From: Sphingomonas suaedae
GTDB lineage: Bacteria; Pseudomonadota; Alphaproteobacteria; Sphingomonadales; Sphingomonadaceae
Direction: 5' to 3'
Length of the DNA stretch: 64,000 nt
Assembly (NCBI RefSeq): GCF_007833215.1
Contig: NZ_CP042239.1
Location: 868,001 to 932,000, forward strand
The position numbers and the translations under genes were made by a program. Below are positions 1 through 8,620 of the stretch, in pieces; within the stretch, counting starts at the first letter, position 1; the number at the start of each line of letters is the position of its first letter. The notes under the pieces were generated by a model. The model was not told the origin of the DNA, ran no database searches, and saw only the letters and a list, made by a program, of their open reading frames with translations.

Positions 1-1215
1 TCGAGCCGGTGGAACATCAATCCATCGAACCCGCTCGCGAACGATGCGTCGGTGCTCGACGGGGTTACCGCCTACAACACGCAGTGGCTGAAGAGCACGA
101 GTCTGGCGGTGTTCGGGCAGGCCAGCCTCAAGGTGACCGACGCACTCACCGTTCAGCCGGGAATACGCGTCAACTACGACAAGAAATCGGGCTATTATGA
201 TCGCACCGTCTTCGACGGGCAGGGGAATCCCGTCCTGTTCGGACAGACCGATCCGGCCAAGCTGGCACAGCTGGCGATCTTTTCCCCACAGCGGAGTGAA
301 ACCGAGTTCGGCGGGTGGAATCTCTCCTATGACCTCACGCTAAGCTATCGCCTCGCCCGCGACATCCTCGCCTATGCGACCTATGCCAAGACGTTCAAGA
401 CGGCCGGGATCAACCAGAACGGGCTGCCCGCGGACGCGGCGGGCAATCCGATTCTTTCGGCCGGGACCATCAAGCCCGAGTCGGTCAATCATTATGAGGC
501 GGGCATCAAGGCGCAGTTCTGGGGCCGGCGCGCGACGCTGAACCTTGCTGCCTTCCGGACCGGTATCGAGGATTACCAGGCCACGGTGAGCAACGGCCAA
601 TTCGGCGTGCTGCGGGGATATCTGGCCAATGCGGAGGCGGTGCGGTCGCAGGGTGTCGAGGCCGATCTGTCGATCCGGCCCAGTGAGCGTTTCAGCGCCT
701 ATGCGAGCGGCGCCTATACCGACGCCACCTATCGCGAGTTTGCCGATGCGCCGTGCCCGCCCGAGCTTTCCGGGGGCGCCATTGCGGGACCCGGCCAGAC
801 CCCGAGCGCGCCCGGAACACCGGGTGGGATCAGCCCCGCGAATTGCGACATCTCCGGTCAGCGGCTTCCCGGTGTGTCGGAATGGAGCTTCTCCTATGGC
901 GCGGAGGTCAATGCCCCGGCGACGCTGCTGGGACAGGCCGGGCAGATCTATCTGGGATATGACGGCAGCTACCGGTCGAACTTCTCGTCGAATCCCTCAC
1001 CCTCGATCTACACCTGGATCGATGACTATGATTTGTCGAACATCCGCGTGGGTTTTCGCCACGATGATGGGCTCAACATCTACGCATGGGTGCGCAACGC
1101 GTTCGACACCGAATATTTTGAGCAACTGTCGGTCGCGCCCGGCAATGTCGGCCTGATCGCCGGCCAGCCGGGAGATCCGCGTACCTATGGCCTCACCATC
1201 GCGCTGAAATTCTAG
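1..1215 (+). CDS. TonB-dependent outer-membrane receptor, 3' part (5' end outside window)
   Basis: The frame is open from the first base, so only the last 404 residues are present. They look like the C-terminal half of a TonB-dependent receptor beta barrel, which imports siderophores, cobalamin or glycans using TonB energy. Seen: alternating amphipathic strands, the motif NAFDTEYFEQL near the end (typical R/NN-x-FD-x-x-Y), a GQRLPGV turn of the usual GxxLPxxP type, and a C-terminal phenylalanine (ALKF) expected for BamA-dependent insertion. An extracellular loop carries two cysteines (APCPPEL and PANCDIS) that could form a disulphide. Plug and TonB box are not visible, so the substrate cannot be inferred. 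Confidence 0.9.
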   Translation, partial: SSRWNINPSNPLANDASVLDGVTAYNTQWLKSTSLAVFGQASLKVTDALTVQPGIRVNYDKKSGYYDRTVFDGQGNPVLFGQTDPAKLAQLAIFSPQRSETEFGGWNLSYDLTLSYRLARDILAYATYAKTFKTAGINQNGLPADAAGNPILSAGTIKPESVNHYEAGIKAQFWGRRATLNLAAFRTGIEDYQATVSNGQFGVLRGYLANAEAVRSQGVEADLSIRPSERFSAYASGAYTDATYREFADAPCPPELSGGAIAGPGQTPSAPGTPGGISPANCDISGQRLPGVSEWSFSYGAEVNAPATLLGQAGQIYLGYDGSYRSNFSSNPSPSIYTWIDDYDLSNIRVGFRHDDGLNIYAWVRNAFDTEYFEQLSVAPGNVGLIAGQPGDPRTYGLTIALKF

Positions 1216-1627
1216 AGAGACACGGACGTGACTGCCCCGCGCGACGGCCAAACCCCGCGCCTGGAAGGAACAAGGGGAAGGGGTTGCAACAAAGGCTCGA
1301 GCAACGCCTTTCCTCGCCCAGTTTTGGACGGGCGATCGGGGCCGGAAATGTCAAACGCCCGGGCCGTTTCCGACCCGGGCGCCTGCGTGACGATGCCTCG
1401 TCAGCCCCCTTAAGTGGCCACCTCCGCCCGCACGTTCCTTTACAGAACGGGGCTGAAAGCGCCTCCCCGAACCACGGCCGTTGCCATTGCTTCGTAGGGC
1501 TTTGCTACGGCCATGCCGGGGACTTGTCACCGGTCGATGCGGCATTCGGGACTCTTTGCGTTCACCCTGTGTTTATTTGGCAACAGCGCGATTGCACGCA
1601 CCCGCACCGCGCCCTAACACCGCGCCT
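1216..1627. other. Intergenic region between TonB receptor and lolC
   Basis: 412 bases without a convincing gene. It holds a perfect 8-bp inverted repeat (CGCCCGGG at 1356-1363, CCCGGGCG at 1374-1381) and a smaller hairpin around 1495-1512. An inverted GGCCGT/ACGGCC pair lies around the second hairpin. The short reading frames crossing the region have no family resemblance and no good ribosome binding site. The region should contain the terminator of the receptor gene and the lolCD promoter, but I cannot assign -35/-10 boxes confidently. Confidence 0.5.
1356..1381 (+). terminator. Hairpin after the TonB receptor gene, possible terminator
   Basis: Perfect GC-only 8-bp stem with a 10-nt loop, about 140 bases after the receptor stop codon. 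No T-run follows on the plus strand; on the minus strand the stem is followed by GTTTGACATTT. It may therefore be an imperfect terminator or simply a structured element. Confidence 0.3.
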
Positions 1628-2878
1628 ATGTTGCTTTCCCGATATGAACGGATGATCGCGCGCCGCTACCTGCTGCCAGGGCGGGGGGAGGCGTTTATCT
1701 TCCTCGTCGCATCGATCAGCCTGGTCGCGGTGATGCTGGGCGTGGCGGCGCTGGTCATCGTGATGAGCGTGATGAACGGCTTTCGCGCCGAGCTGTTCGA
1801 CAAGATCACCGGGCTGAACGGCCATGCGGTGATTCAGGGCTATGGCGGGCAGTTGCGCGACTGGCGTGAGATCGTCGCCGAATCGCGCAAGACGCCGGGC
1901 GTGGTCAGCGCCACGCCGCTGATCGAGCAGCCGCTGATGGCCGGGTTCCAGGGGCGGGTCGAGGGCGTCCTGGTGCGCGGGATGAATGTGAGCGATATCC
2001 GCGAAAACCCGACGCTGAACCGCAATGTCGTGCTGGGATCGCTCGGCGAGCTTAAACCCGGATGCGAATGCGTCGCGATGGGATCGCGCCTGGCCAACGC
2101 GTTGGGCGTATCGCTGGGAAGCAGCGTTTCGCTGATCAGTCCGCAGGGGCCGTCGACCCCGTTCGGCACCGTTCCGCGAATCGTATCCTATCGCATCGCC
2201 GCGATCTTCGAGGTCGGGGTCTACGACTATGACAAGGCGTTCGTCGTCATGCCGATGCAGGATGCGCAGACCCTGCTGCTGATGGGCGATTCGGTCGGGA
2301 TGGTTGAGATCGACACCGAGGACCCGGACCGGGTCGGCGAGATCCTGGCGCCGCTGGCACAGAAGGTCGCGGCGACGGGCCAGCTGACCGACTGGCGCAC
2401 GCTCAATGCGACCCTGTTCGAGGCGCTGGCGGTGGACCGGCTGGTGACGTTCACCGTGCTGTCGATCCTGATCCTGGTCGCGGTATTCAATATCCTGTCC
2501 TCGCTGATCATGCTGGTGCGGGCGAAGACGCGCGACATCGCGATCCTGCGGACGATGGGGGCGACGCGGAGCGGGTTGATCAAGATCTTCGTGACGGTTG
2601 GGACCACGATCGGATCGCTGGGGATCGTCGCGGGGCTGATCCTCGGCTTCATCCTGCTTTATTTCCGCCATGGGGTGTTGAGCTTCCTCGGCTTCGTAAC
2701 CGGGCAGCAGATATGGGACCCGACGATGCGCTATCTGACCGAATTGCCTGCCAAGACCGATCCGGTCGAGGTGGCGGGGATCGCGCTGATGGCACTGGGG
2801 TTCAGTTTCCTTGCGACGCTCTACCCTGCGTTCAAGGCGGCGAGTACCGATCCGGTTCAGGTGCTGCGCTATGAGTGA
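1628..2878 (+). CDS. lolC: Lipoprotein-releasing ABC transporter permease LolC/LolE
   Basis: 416-residue inner-membrane permease of the LolC/E family. With LolD it extracts mature lipoproteins from the inner membrane and hands them to LolA. The N-terminus ([15 protein letters not shown], then [19 protein letters not shown]) is the canonical short cytoplasmic segment plus first TM helix. The C-terminal FtsX-like domain has three more TM helices at about residues 270-400, including the conserved [11 protein letters not shown] motif. Start chosen at the ATG giving this family-typical N-terminus; the upstream open frame has no similarity. It overlaps lolD by 8 bases. Only one permease gene is present here, so the complex may use it as a homodimer, as in many alphaproteobacteria (inference). 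Confidence 0.96.
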   Translation: MLLSRYERMIARRYLLPGRGEAFIFLVASISLVAVMLGVAALVIVMSVMNGFRAELFDKITGLNGHAVIQGYGGQLRDWREIVAESRKTPGVVSATPLIEQPLMAGFQGRVEGVLVRGMNVSDIRENPTLNRNVVLGSLGELKPGCECVAMGSRLANALGVSLGSSVSLISPQGPSTPFGTVPRIVSYRIAAIFEVGVYDYDKAFVVMPMQDAQTLLLMGDSVGMVEIDTEDPDRVGEILAPLAQKVAATGQLTDWRTLNATLFEALAVDRLVTFTVLSILILVAVFNILSSLIMLVRAKTRDIAILRTMGATRSGLIKIFVTVGTTIGSLGIVAGLILGFILLYFRHGVLSFLGFVTGQQIWDPTMRYLTELPAKTDPVEVAGIALMALGFSFLATLYPAFKAASTDPVQVLRYE

Positions 2879-3545
2879 GCCAGTGTTGCAGACGATCGGT
2901 CTCAAGCGCGCCTTTATTCAGGGCGGCGCGACGATCCATGTCTTGCGCGGCATCGACCTCACGGTCGCGCCGGGCGAGATTGTCGGACTGCTCGGCCCGT
3001 CGGGTTCGGGCAAGTCGACGTTGCTTCAGGCCGTCGGCCTGCTGGAAGGCGGGTTCGAGGGATCGATCCGCATCGCCGGGATCGAGGTGAGCAAGCTGGA
3101 GAGCCATGAGCGCACCGTCACGCGCCGCGACAAGCTCGGCTTCGTCTATCAGTTCCACCATCTGCTGCCCGACTTCGACGCGATCGAGAATGTCGAGCTG
3201 CCGCAGCTGATCCAGAACGCCACCTTCGCCGATGCGCGGGCGCGGTCGGAGGCGCTGCTGACCGCGCTGGGCCTTGGCGCGCGGCTGACCCATCGACCGA
3301 GCCAGTTGTCGGGTGGCGAGCAGCAGCGCGTGGCGGTCGCCCGCGCGCTCGCCAACCGGCCGACTCTGGTGCTGGCGGACGAGCCCACGGGTAATCTCGA
3401 CGAGAAGACCGCCGATGTCGTGCTCGCCGAATTCCTGCGGCTGGTCCGCGGGGAGGGCGCAGCGGCGCTGATCGCCACGCATAACGAGCGGCTCGCGGCG
3501 AAGATGGACCGGGTGGTGCGGCTGCACGAGGGGCTGCTGGAATAG
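2871..3545 (+). CDS. lolD: Lipoprotein-releasing system ATP-binding protein LolD
   Basis: 224-residue ABC ATPase that powers lipoprotein release with LolC/E. Seen in order: Walker [11 protein letters not shown]-loop region [14 protein letters not shown] (the Phe-His-His-Leu-Leu stretch is typical of LolD), signature LSGGEQQR, Walker [14 protein letters not shown] and the H-loop in IATHN. The ATG lies within the end of lolC, so translation is probably coupled. Length is normal for the family. Confidence 0.97.
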   Translation: MSEPVLQTIGLKRAFIQGGATIHVLRGIDLTVAPGEIVGLLGPSGSGKSTLLQAVGLLEGGFEGSIRIAGIEVSKLESHERTVTRRDKLGFVYQFHHLLPDFDAIENVELPQLIQNATFADARARSEALLTALGLGARLTHRPSQLSGGEQQRVAVARALANRPTLVLADEPTGNLDEKTADVVLAEFLRLVRGEGAAALIATHNERLAAKMDRVVRLHEGLLE

Positions 3546-3556
3546 CGGAGGCGGAT

Positions 3557-4075
3557 ATGCGTGGATGGCCGGCATGGGTTTTGGCTTTGGCAACGCCAGC
3601 CGTTGCTCAGACTGCGCCGCCCGGGCCGCCACCGCCCGGCTGCACCGCGCCGGAATTCAGGCAGTTCGATTTCTGGGTCGGATATTGGGATGTCTATCCA
3701 ACCGGCCAGGACCAGCTGGTCGCGCAGAGCCGGATCGAGAAACTCTATAACGGCTGTGTGATCCGCGAGAACTGGATGCCGCTCAACGGTCAGACCGGCG
3801 GAAGCCTCAACACCTGGGTCGCGAGCGCGAAGCAATGGCGGCAGTTGTGGACCGATTCCTCCGCCAGTTGGGCCGAGTTTAGGGGCGGATATGACGGCAA
3901 GGCGATGGTGCTGACCGGGACCGGCCTTGCCCCGAACGGTGCGCTGACCCGAATGACCTATTCGCGCGGCACCGACGGGGCGGTGCGCCAGCTGGGCGAG
4001 AACTCCGCTGATGGCGGCAAGACATGGATGCCGAGCTTCGACTTCACCTACCGACCCGCCAAGGAGGCTAAATGA
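3557..4075 (+). CDS. Secreted small protein with FDFWVGYWDV motif (DUF1579-like)
   Basis: 172 residues. A short signal peptide (MRGWPAWVLALATPAVAQT) is followed by a Pro-rich linker and a compact domain beginning RQFDFWVGYWDV. This resembles the FDFxxGxW motif of DUF1579-type proteins, which are common in sphingomonads and of unknown function. The mature protein is predicted to be periplasmic. It sits 11 bases after lolD and overlaps the glutathione peroxidase start (ATGA), so it belongs to the same operon. An AAGGAGG ribosome site at 4061-4067 inside its 3' end serves the next gene. No catalytic motif is visible. Confidence 0.85.
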   Translation: MRGWPAWVLALATPAVAQTAPPGPPPPGCTAPEFRQFDFWVGYWDVYPTGQDQLVAQSRIEKLYNGCVIRENWMPLNGQTGGSLNTWVASAKQWRQLWTDSSASWAEFRGGYDGKAMVLTGTGLAPNGALTRMTYSRGTDGAVRQLGENSADGGKTWMPSFDFTYRPAKEAK

Positions 4076-4551
4076 GCGCGATTACCGATATTCCCGTCAC
4101 CGCGGCGGACGGCACGCAGACGACGCTGGCCGATCAGGCGGGGAAGGTGCTGCTGATCGTCAACGTCGCGTCGAAATGCGGGTTTACGCCGCAATATGAG
4201 GGGCTGGAGGACTTGCACCGGCGCTTCGCCGGTCGTGGGTTCGCTGTGCTGGGCTTTCCCTGCAACCAGTTCGGTGCGCAAGAGCCGGGCAATGCGGAGG
4301 AGATCGCGAATTTCTGTTCGCTGACCTATGACGTCACCTTTCCGATCTACGCCAAGATCGACGTCAACGGTGCCGATGCGGCCCCGCTCTACCGCTATCT
4401 CAAGAGCGCGGCGCCCGGGTTGCTGGGGACCGAGGGCGTGAAGTGGAACTTCACCAAATTCCTGGTCGACCGCGACGGGAAGGTCGTCGAGCGCTATGCG
4501 CCGCAGACCAAGCCCGCCGATATCGCCGCGGATATCGACCGGTTGCTGTAA
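4072..4551 (+). CDS. Glutathione peroxidase (thiol-peroxidase type)
   Basis: 159-residue peroxidase of the GPx family with a thioredoxin fold, reducing hydroperoxides. The peroxidatic cysteine is Cys36 in NVASKCGFTPQY, a cysteine rather than selenocysteine form. FPCNQFGAQEPG (Cys64, Gln66) and VKWNFTKFLVD are the other family signatures and supply the Gln/Trp/Asn of the catalytic tetrad. Cys82 in NFCSLTYDVTFP is placed as a possible resolving cysteine, suggesting thioredoxin rather than glutathione as reductant (inference). Start overlaps the preceding stop as ATGA with a strong SD. It is the last gene of the lol operon. Confidence 0.95.
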   Translation: MSAITDIPVTAADGTQTTLADQAGKVLLIVNVASKCGFTPQYEGLEDLHRRFAGRGFAVLGFPCNQFGAQEPGNAEEIANFCSLTYDVTFPIYAKIDVNGADAAPLYRYLKSAAPGLLGTEGVKWNFTKFLVDRDGKVVERYAPQTKPADIAADIDRLL

Positions 4552-4659
4552 CCCGTCCCGCGAAAGTACCGGTTGCATGTGCCTGCCATCATTCTACCTT
4601 TCACTCCAAGCGCCCCGGGCGTAGAGGGCGCGGCACTTGAAGTTGCAGGATGACATTGA

Positions 4660-6651
4660 ATGGCAACGGCCATCCACCAGGTGACGCCCGAAGAGGCGTC
4701 GGCCAACCCGCCGCCCGAAGCGGTTGTCGTCAGGTTCGCGGGCGACAGCGGCGACGGAATGCAGCTGACCGGGGGTCAGTTCACCCTGTCGACCGCGCTG
4801 GCGGGCAATGATCTTGCCACTTTCCCGGATTTCCCGGCGGAAATCCGCGCGCCGCAGGGGACGTTGTTCGGGGTTTCTGCATTCCAGATCAATTTCGGTT
4901 CGGCGGCGATCGAGACCGCGGGTGATGCGCCCGACGTGCTGGTGGCAATGAACCCGGCTGCGCTGAAGACCAATGTCGAGGATTTGAAGCCCGGCGGCCT
5001 CATCATCGCGGACGAAGGCGAGTTCAACAAGCGCAACCTCGACAAGGCGAAATATGCGCAGAACCCGTTGGAGGACGGCAGCCTGGCCAAATGGCAGCTG
5101 CTGAAGCTCAACATCTCGCAGCTGACGCTGGAAGCGGTGAAGCCGTTCGGACTTGGCAACAAGGAAGCGTTGCGCTGCAAGAATATGTGGACGCTGGGGC
5201 TCGCGCTCTGGATGTTCGATCGTGATCGCGCGCCGTTGATCGACTGGCTCAAGACCAAATTCGCCAAGGCGCCCGAACTGGCCGAGGCGAATATCGCCGC
5301 GCTGAACGCTGGTCACGCTTACGGCGAGACGGCAGAACTGGGCGCGCAGGGGATCGGCCAGTTGCACGTCCCGGCCGCGCCGGTCGAGCCGGGGCTGTAC
5401 CGCACGGTGACGGGCGCGGATTCGATCAGTCTGGGGCTGGTCGCGGGCGCGCAGTTGGCGAACCTCAAGCTGTTCTATGGCGGCTATCCGATCACGCCGG
5501 CTTCCGCGATCCTGCATCATCTGGCGCGGCTGAAGGAATTCGGTGTCACGACCTTCCAGGCGGAGGACGAGATCGCGGCAGTCGCATCAGCGCTGGGCGC
5601 GTCCTATGCGGGCAGCCTTGGCGTCACCTGCTCCTCGGGGCCGGGCATCGCGCTCAAGACCGAGGCGATCGGTCTTGCGATCATGACCGAGCTGCCGCTG
5701 GTGATCGTCAATGCGCAGCGCGGCGGGCCGTCGACGGGGCTTCCGACCAAGACCGAACAGTCGGACCTGTATCAGGCGGTCTATGGCCGCAATGGCGATG
5801 CGCCCGTGCCGGTACTTGCCGCGCGGTCGGCCGCCGACTGTTTCGACGTAGCGATCGAGGCGGTCCGGATCGCGACGCAATATATGACCCCGGTCATGCT
5901 GTTGACCGACGGCTATCTGCAGAATGCGGCCGAGCCGTGGAAGGTGCCGGACATGGCGGACTATACGCCCTTCCCGGTGAAGTTCCATGAGGAAGCCCCG
6001 GCCGAGGGCGAGAAGTTCCTGCCCTATGCCCGCGACGAGAAACTGGCACGGCCCTGGGTCAAGCCAGGCACGCCTGGCCTGCTTCACCGCATCGGGGGAA
6101 TCGAGAAGGCGATCGGCACGGGGAACATCGATTACTCGCCATCCACCCACCAGACGATGACCGACACGCGCCAGGCGAAGGTTGCGGGGATCGCGGTGCC
6201 GGATCAGGAGCTGGAACAGGGCGCACCGGGCGGCAAGCTGGTCGTCGTCGGATGGGGATCGACCTTTGGCCCGATCACTCAGGCGGTGCGGCGCGCGCGG
6301 CGCAAAGGGCTGGACGTCAGCCACATCCATATCCGTCACATCTGGCCGATGCCGAAGAATTTGGGTGAATTGCTAAAGGGTTACGAGCATGTCCTCGTCC
6401 CCGAAATGAACACGGGACAGCTCAAGACCGTGTTGCGCGACCAGTTCCTGGTGGACGCCAGGCCGCTGAACAAGGTGTCGGGACAGCCCTTCCGCATTCA
6501 TGAGATCGAAGCTGCGATCGCGGCATTTTTCGACGGCGTGCCCGGCAACGAGGGCGGCAATCTGCCCGCCGATGACACGCAGCTGCCGAATTCGCAAGCC
6601 GGGCACGATGATGGCTCGCTGCGCGATACGACGTCGCCGCAGTCGGCTTGA
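4660..6651 (+). CDS. korA: 2-oxoacid:acceptor oxidoreductase, fused gamma-alpha subunit (KorA)
   Basis: 663 residues. The N-terminal gamma domain (about 20-210: VVRFAGDSGDGMQLTGG, FPDFPAEIRAPQGT) is fused to the alpha domain (about 235-620: GGYPITPAS, CSSGPGIALKTEAIG, NAQRGGPSTGLPTKTEQSD). This is the layout of 2-oxoglutarate:ferredoxin oxidoreductase subunit alpha, which with KorB makes succinyl-CoA and reduced ferredoxin, or fixes CO2 in reverse. The substrate is inferred from family membership only. The ATG follows a weak GCAGGA site. korB starts 14 bases downstream. Confidence 0.93.
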   Translation: MATAIHQVTPEEASANPPPEAVVVRFAGDSGDGMQLTGGQFTLSTALAGNDLATFPDFPAEIRAPQGTLFGVSAFQINFGSAAIETAGDAPDVLVAMNPAALKTNVEDLKPGGLIIADEGEFNKRNLDKAKYAQNPLEDGSLAKWQLLKLNISQLTLEAVKPFGLGNKEALRCKNMWTLGLALWMFDRDRAPLIDWLKTKFAKAPELAEANIAALNAGHAYGETAELGAQGIGQLHVPAAPVEPGLYRTVTGADSISLGLVAGAQLANLKLFYGGYPITPASAILHHLARLKEFGVTTFQAEDEIAAVASALGASYAGSLGVTCSSGPGIALKTEAIGLAIMTELPLVIVNAQRGGPSTGLPTKTEQSDLYQAVYGRNGDAPVPVLAARSAADCFDVAIEAVRIATQYMTPVMLLTDGYLQNAAEPWKVPDMADYTPFPVKFHEEAPAEGEKFLPYARDEKLARPWVKPGTPGLLHRIGGIEKAIGTGNIDYSPSTHQTMTDTRQAKVAGIAVPDQELEQGAPGGKLVVVGWGSTFGPITQAVRRARRKGLDVSHIHIRHIWPMPKNLGELLKGYEHVLVPEMNTGQLKTVLRDQFLVDARPLNKVSGQPFRIHEIEAAIAAFFDGVPGNEGGNLPADDTQLPNSQAGHDDGSLRDTTSPQSA

Positions 6652-6664
6652 TCGGGATAGAGAG

Positions 6665-7690
6665 ATGAACGAGATCACGACCATCCGCCCATCGACGCCC
6701 AAGGATTGGGAGACCGATCAGGAGGTCCGCTGGTGCCCCGGTTGCGGGGACTATGCGATCCTGAAGGCGGTGCAGCGGACGATGCCGGAGATCGGCGCGA
6801 CGCCGGAAAATACCGTGTTTGTCAGCGGCATCGGCTGCTCGTCGCGCTTCCCTTATTATATGGAAACCTATGGCTTCCACACCATCCATGGCCGCGCGCC
6901 GGCGGTGGCGACGGGGGTGAAGCTGGCCAATCCGGACCTCGACGTGTGGATCATTACCGGCGACGGCGACGGGTTGAGCATCGGCGGCAATCACACGATG
7001 CACCTGCTGCGGCGGAACCTGAATTGCCAGGTGCTGCTGTTCAACAACGAGATCTACGGCCTGACCAAGGGGCAATATTCGCCGACCTCGCGTGAGGGGA
7101 CCCGGTCGCCCTCGACCCCGTTCGGATCGGTCGATCATCCGGCCAAACCCTGCGCCTTTGCCTTGGGTGCAGGCGGGCGGTTCATCGCGCGCGGGATCGA
7201 TGTGAACAAGAATCTGCCTGCGGTGCTCAAGGCCGCACACGCGCATCAGGGCACGGCGTTCGTCGAAATCTTCCAGAACTGCATTGTCTATAACGCCGAC
7301 GTGTTCGCGCCATTCGTCGACAAGGCCAATGCCGGGCATCAGCTATGGGTTGAGCATGGTAAGCCGTTGATCTTCGCGGGCGGGACCAAGGGGCTGGCGC
7401 TCGATGTCCAGCGGCTGACGCTCAAGGTGGTCGATATCGTCGATGGCGACGTGTCGGGCGTGGTCGTCCACGACCAGACCAATCGCGGGCTGGCGCATAT
7501 GCTGGTCGAGATGCCGTTCGGCCCGTTCCCGATGGCGCTGGGCGTGATCTATGACGATCCGGCGCCCACCTTCGAGAGCGCGGTGGTGGCGCAGAACGTC
7601 GCCGCGAGTGAGGGCAAGGTCGCGGACCTCCAGAAGCTGGTGAGCAAGGGCCAGACCTGGCAGGTCGAGAAAGAACCGCGCGCCGAATAA
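6665..7690 (+). CDS. korB: 2-oxoacid:acceptor oxidoreductase beta subunit (KorB)
   Basis: 341-residue beta subunit, carrying thiamine diphosphate and one Fe-S cluster. Seen: WCPGCGDY (Cys24, Cys27) and GIGCSSRFP supply cluster cysteines, with a fourth candidate in FQNCIVYN. The ThDP/Mg motif runs from GDGDGLSIGG to LLFNNEIYGLTKGQ, and the phosphate-contact segment YSPTSREGTRSPSTPFGS is typical of KorB. Start ATG 14 bases after korA with an AGAG site. A hairpin-like GC stretch follows at about 7714-7735 and may terminate korAB. Confidence 0.95.
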   Translation: MNEITTIRPSTPKDWETDQEVRWCPGCGDYAILKAVQRTMPEIGATPENTVFVSGIGCSSRFPYYMETYGFHTIHGRAPAVATGVKLANPDLDVWIITGDGDGLSIGGNHTMHLLRRNLNCQVLLFNNEIYGLTKGQYSPTSREGTRSPSTPFGSVDHPAKPCAFALGAGGRFIARGIDVNKNLPAVLKAAHAHQGTAFVEIFQNCIVYNADVFAPFVDKANAGHQLWVEHGKPLIFAGGTKGLALDVQRLTLKVVDIVDGDVSGVVVHDQTNRGLAHMLVEMPFGPFPMALGVIYDDPAPTFESAVVAQNVAASEGKVADLQKLVSKGQTWQVEKEPRAE

Positions 7691-7762
7691 GCGTCGCAAC
7701 ACGCCGAAATGTGGGGGCAAACTGCTCCCCGCAGGTGAGCGTCTCCACTCCGGAGGCCGTTC

Positions 7763-8425
7763 ATGTATTTCTTCCTGCCCTTTCTGGCGCTCGCGTCGAT
7801 CCAGTCCACCTATGGTCCGGCGCTTCCGCCTGAGCCAGTGACCGCGAAGCCCGCCGATCTCGTCCTGACCGACGTGGAGCGGATGCTGCGCGTGCAGGGT
7901 GTCTCCGAAACCGGCATTCGCGCGCTGCGATCGGTGCCAATGCCGCAGATTGCGCGCGGCGCGACGACGGCGGCGCAATGCGCGGTCGAGAAGCTGGCGG
8001 AGGCAGAACCGATCCCGCTCGCCGATCTGGCCAGCGCGATGGAGGAGCGTGACGCGACGGCCGCCGCCCAGGCTCAGGCGCAGACGCGCTACATCATTGC
8101 CGCGCTGCGGGTGCTGGATGCGAACGACCGGCGCGTCTTCCTCAAAGTGGTGGGGAGCGGAGAACTGCCGATTGGCGGGATGCCGCCCCCGCGTCCCGAA
8201 GCGGGCCGACGCGGCAGCGCGAGCGCGGAGCGGGGCCCTCCGGGCGGCGTTGGCCCGGGCGGGCAGGGCAGGCGCAGCGAGGGCGGGGGCGCACAGCGGG
8301 GCAACATGCCCGGCGGTGGACCGGGCGGCCCGGGTGGCCCCGACGGGCGCGGCGGTCCACCGGCTGGATTTGCAGAGCGTGGGCCTGCGCCGACATCGGG
8401 TTGCGAACGCTATCTGGGCGGGTGA
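7763..8425 (+). CDS. Secreted hypothetical protein with Gly/Pro-rich C-terminal tail
   Basis: 220 residues, unknown function. It starts with a short hydrophobic leader (MYFFLPFLALASIQS). An alpha-helical middle of about residues 30-140 has one cysteine (TTAAQCAVEKLAEAEP) and the phrase VLDANDRRVFLKVV, which recalls Spy/CpxP-like periplasmic helix proteins. The tail (about 145-210) is strongly Gly/Pro/Arg rich (GGPGGPGGPDGRGGPP), as in other small secreted sphingomonad proteins. It lies 72 bases after korB on the same strand. A long minus-strand open frame covers the same DNA, but the plus frame has the better start, leader and codon pattern. Confidence 0.65.
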   Translation: MYFFLPFLALASIQSTYGPALPPEPVTAKPADLVLTDVERMLRVQGVSETGIRALRSVPMPQIARGATTAAQCAVEKLAEAEPIPLADLASAMEERDATAAAQAQAQTRYIIAALRVLDANDRRVFLKVVGSGELPIGGMPPPRPEAGRRGSASAERGPPGGVGPGGQGRRSEGGGAQRGNMPGGGPGGPGGPDGRGGPPAGFAERGPAPTSGCERYLGG

Positions 8426-8436
8426 AGACCGGGTAT

Positions 8437-8560
8437 TCAGACGTCGATGATCTGCGCATGTTCGAACACCGGATACCAGTCGAAATCGCGCTGGTAGAAG
8501 CGGTGAGAGCATCGAGCGAATCGATTGTCAGCGTCGCGACGGATATTTGCTGCGGCTTTG
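8437..8560 (-). pseudogene. Possible C-terminal gene remnant
   Basis: Between the Gly/Pro-rich gene and the photolyase gene, one minus-strand frame without internal stops reads FYQRDFDWYPVFEHAQIIDV and then a stop at 8439-8437. The aromatic, acidic composition looks protein-like rather than random. No start codon lies in this frame before it runs into the photolyase 5' end, so it is at best a fragment. I do not recognise the family. Confidence 0.2.
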
Positions 8561-8620
8561 GCATTGTCCCTGTGTACACCGCCAGCGCGGCGTTGCGCCG
8601 CTCCGTTGCAGGGGGAATGA

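Noticed and set aside
1562..2905. 447-codon minus-strand frame
   Set aside because: Antisense to lolC; Arg/His/Gln-rich composition typical of shadows.
7343..8512. Long minus-strand frame under korB and the Gly/Pro-rich gene
   Set aside because: It overlaps the certain korB gene and lacks recognisable motifs.
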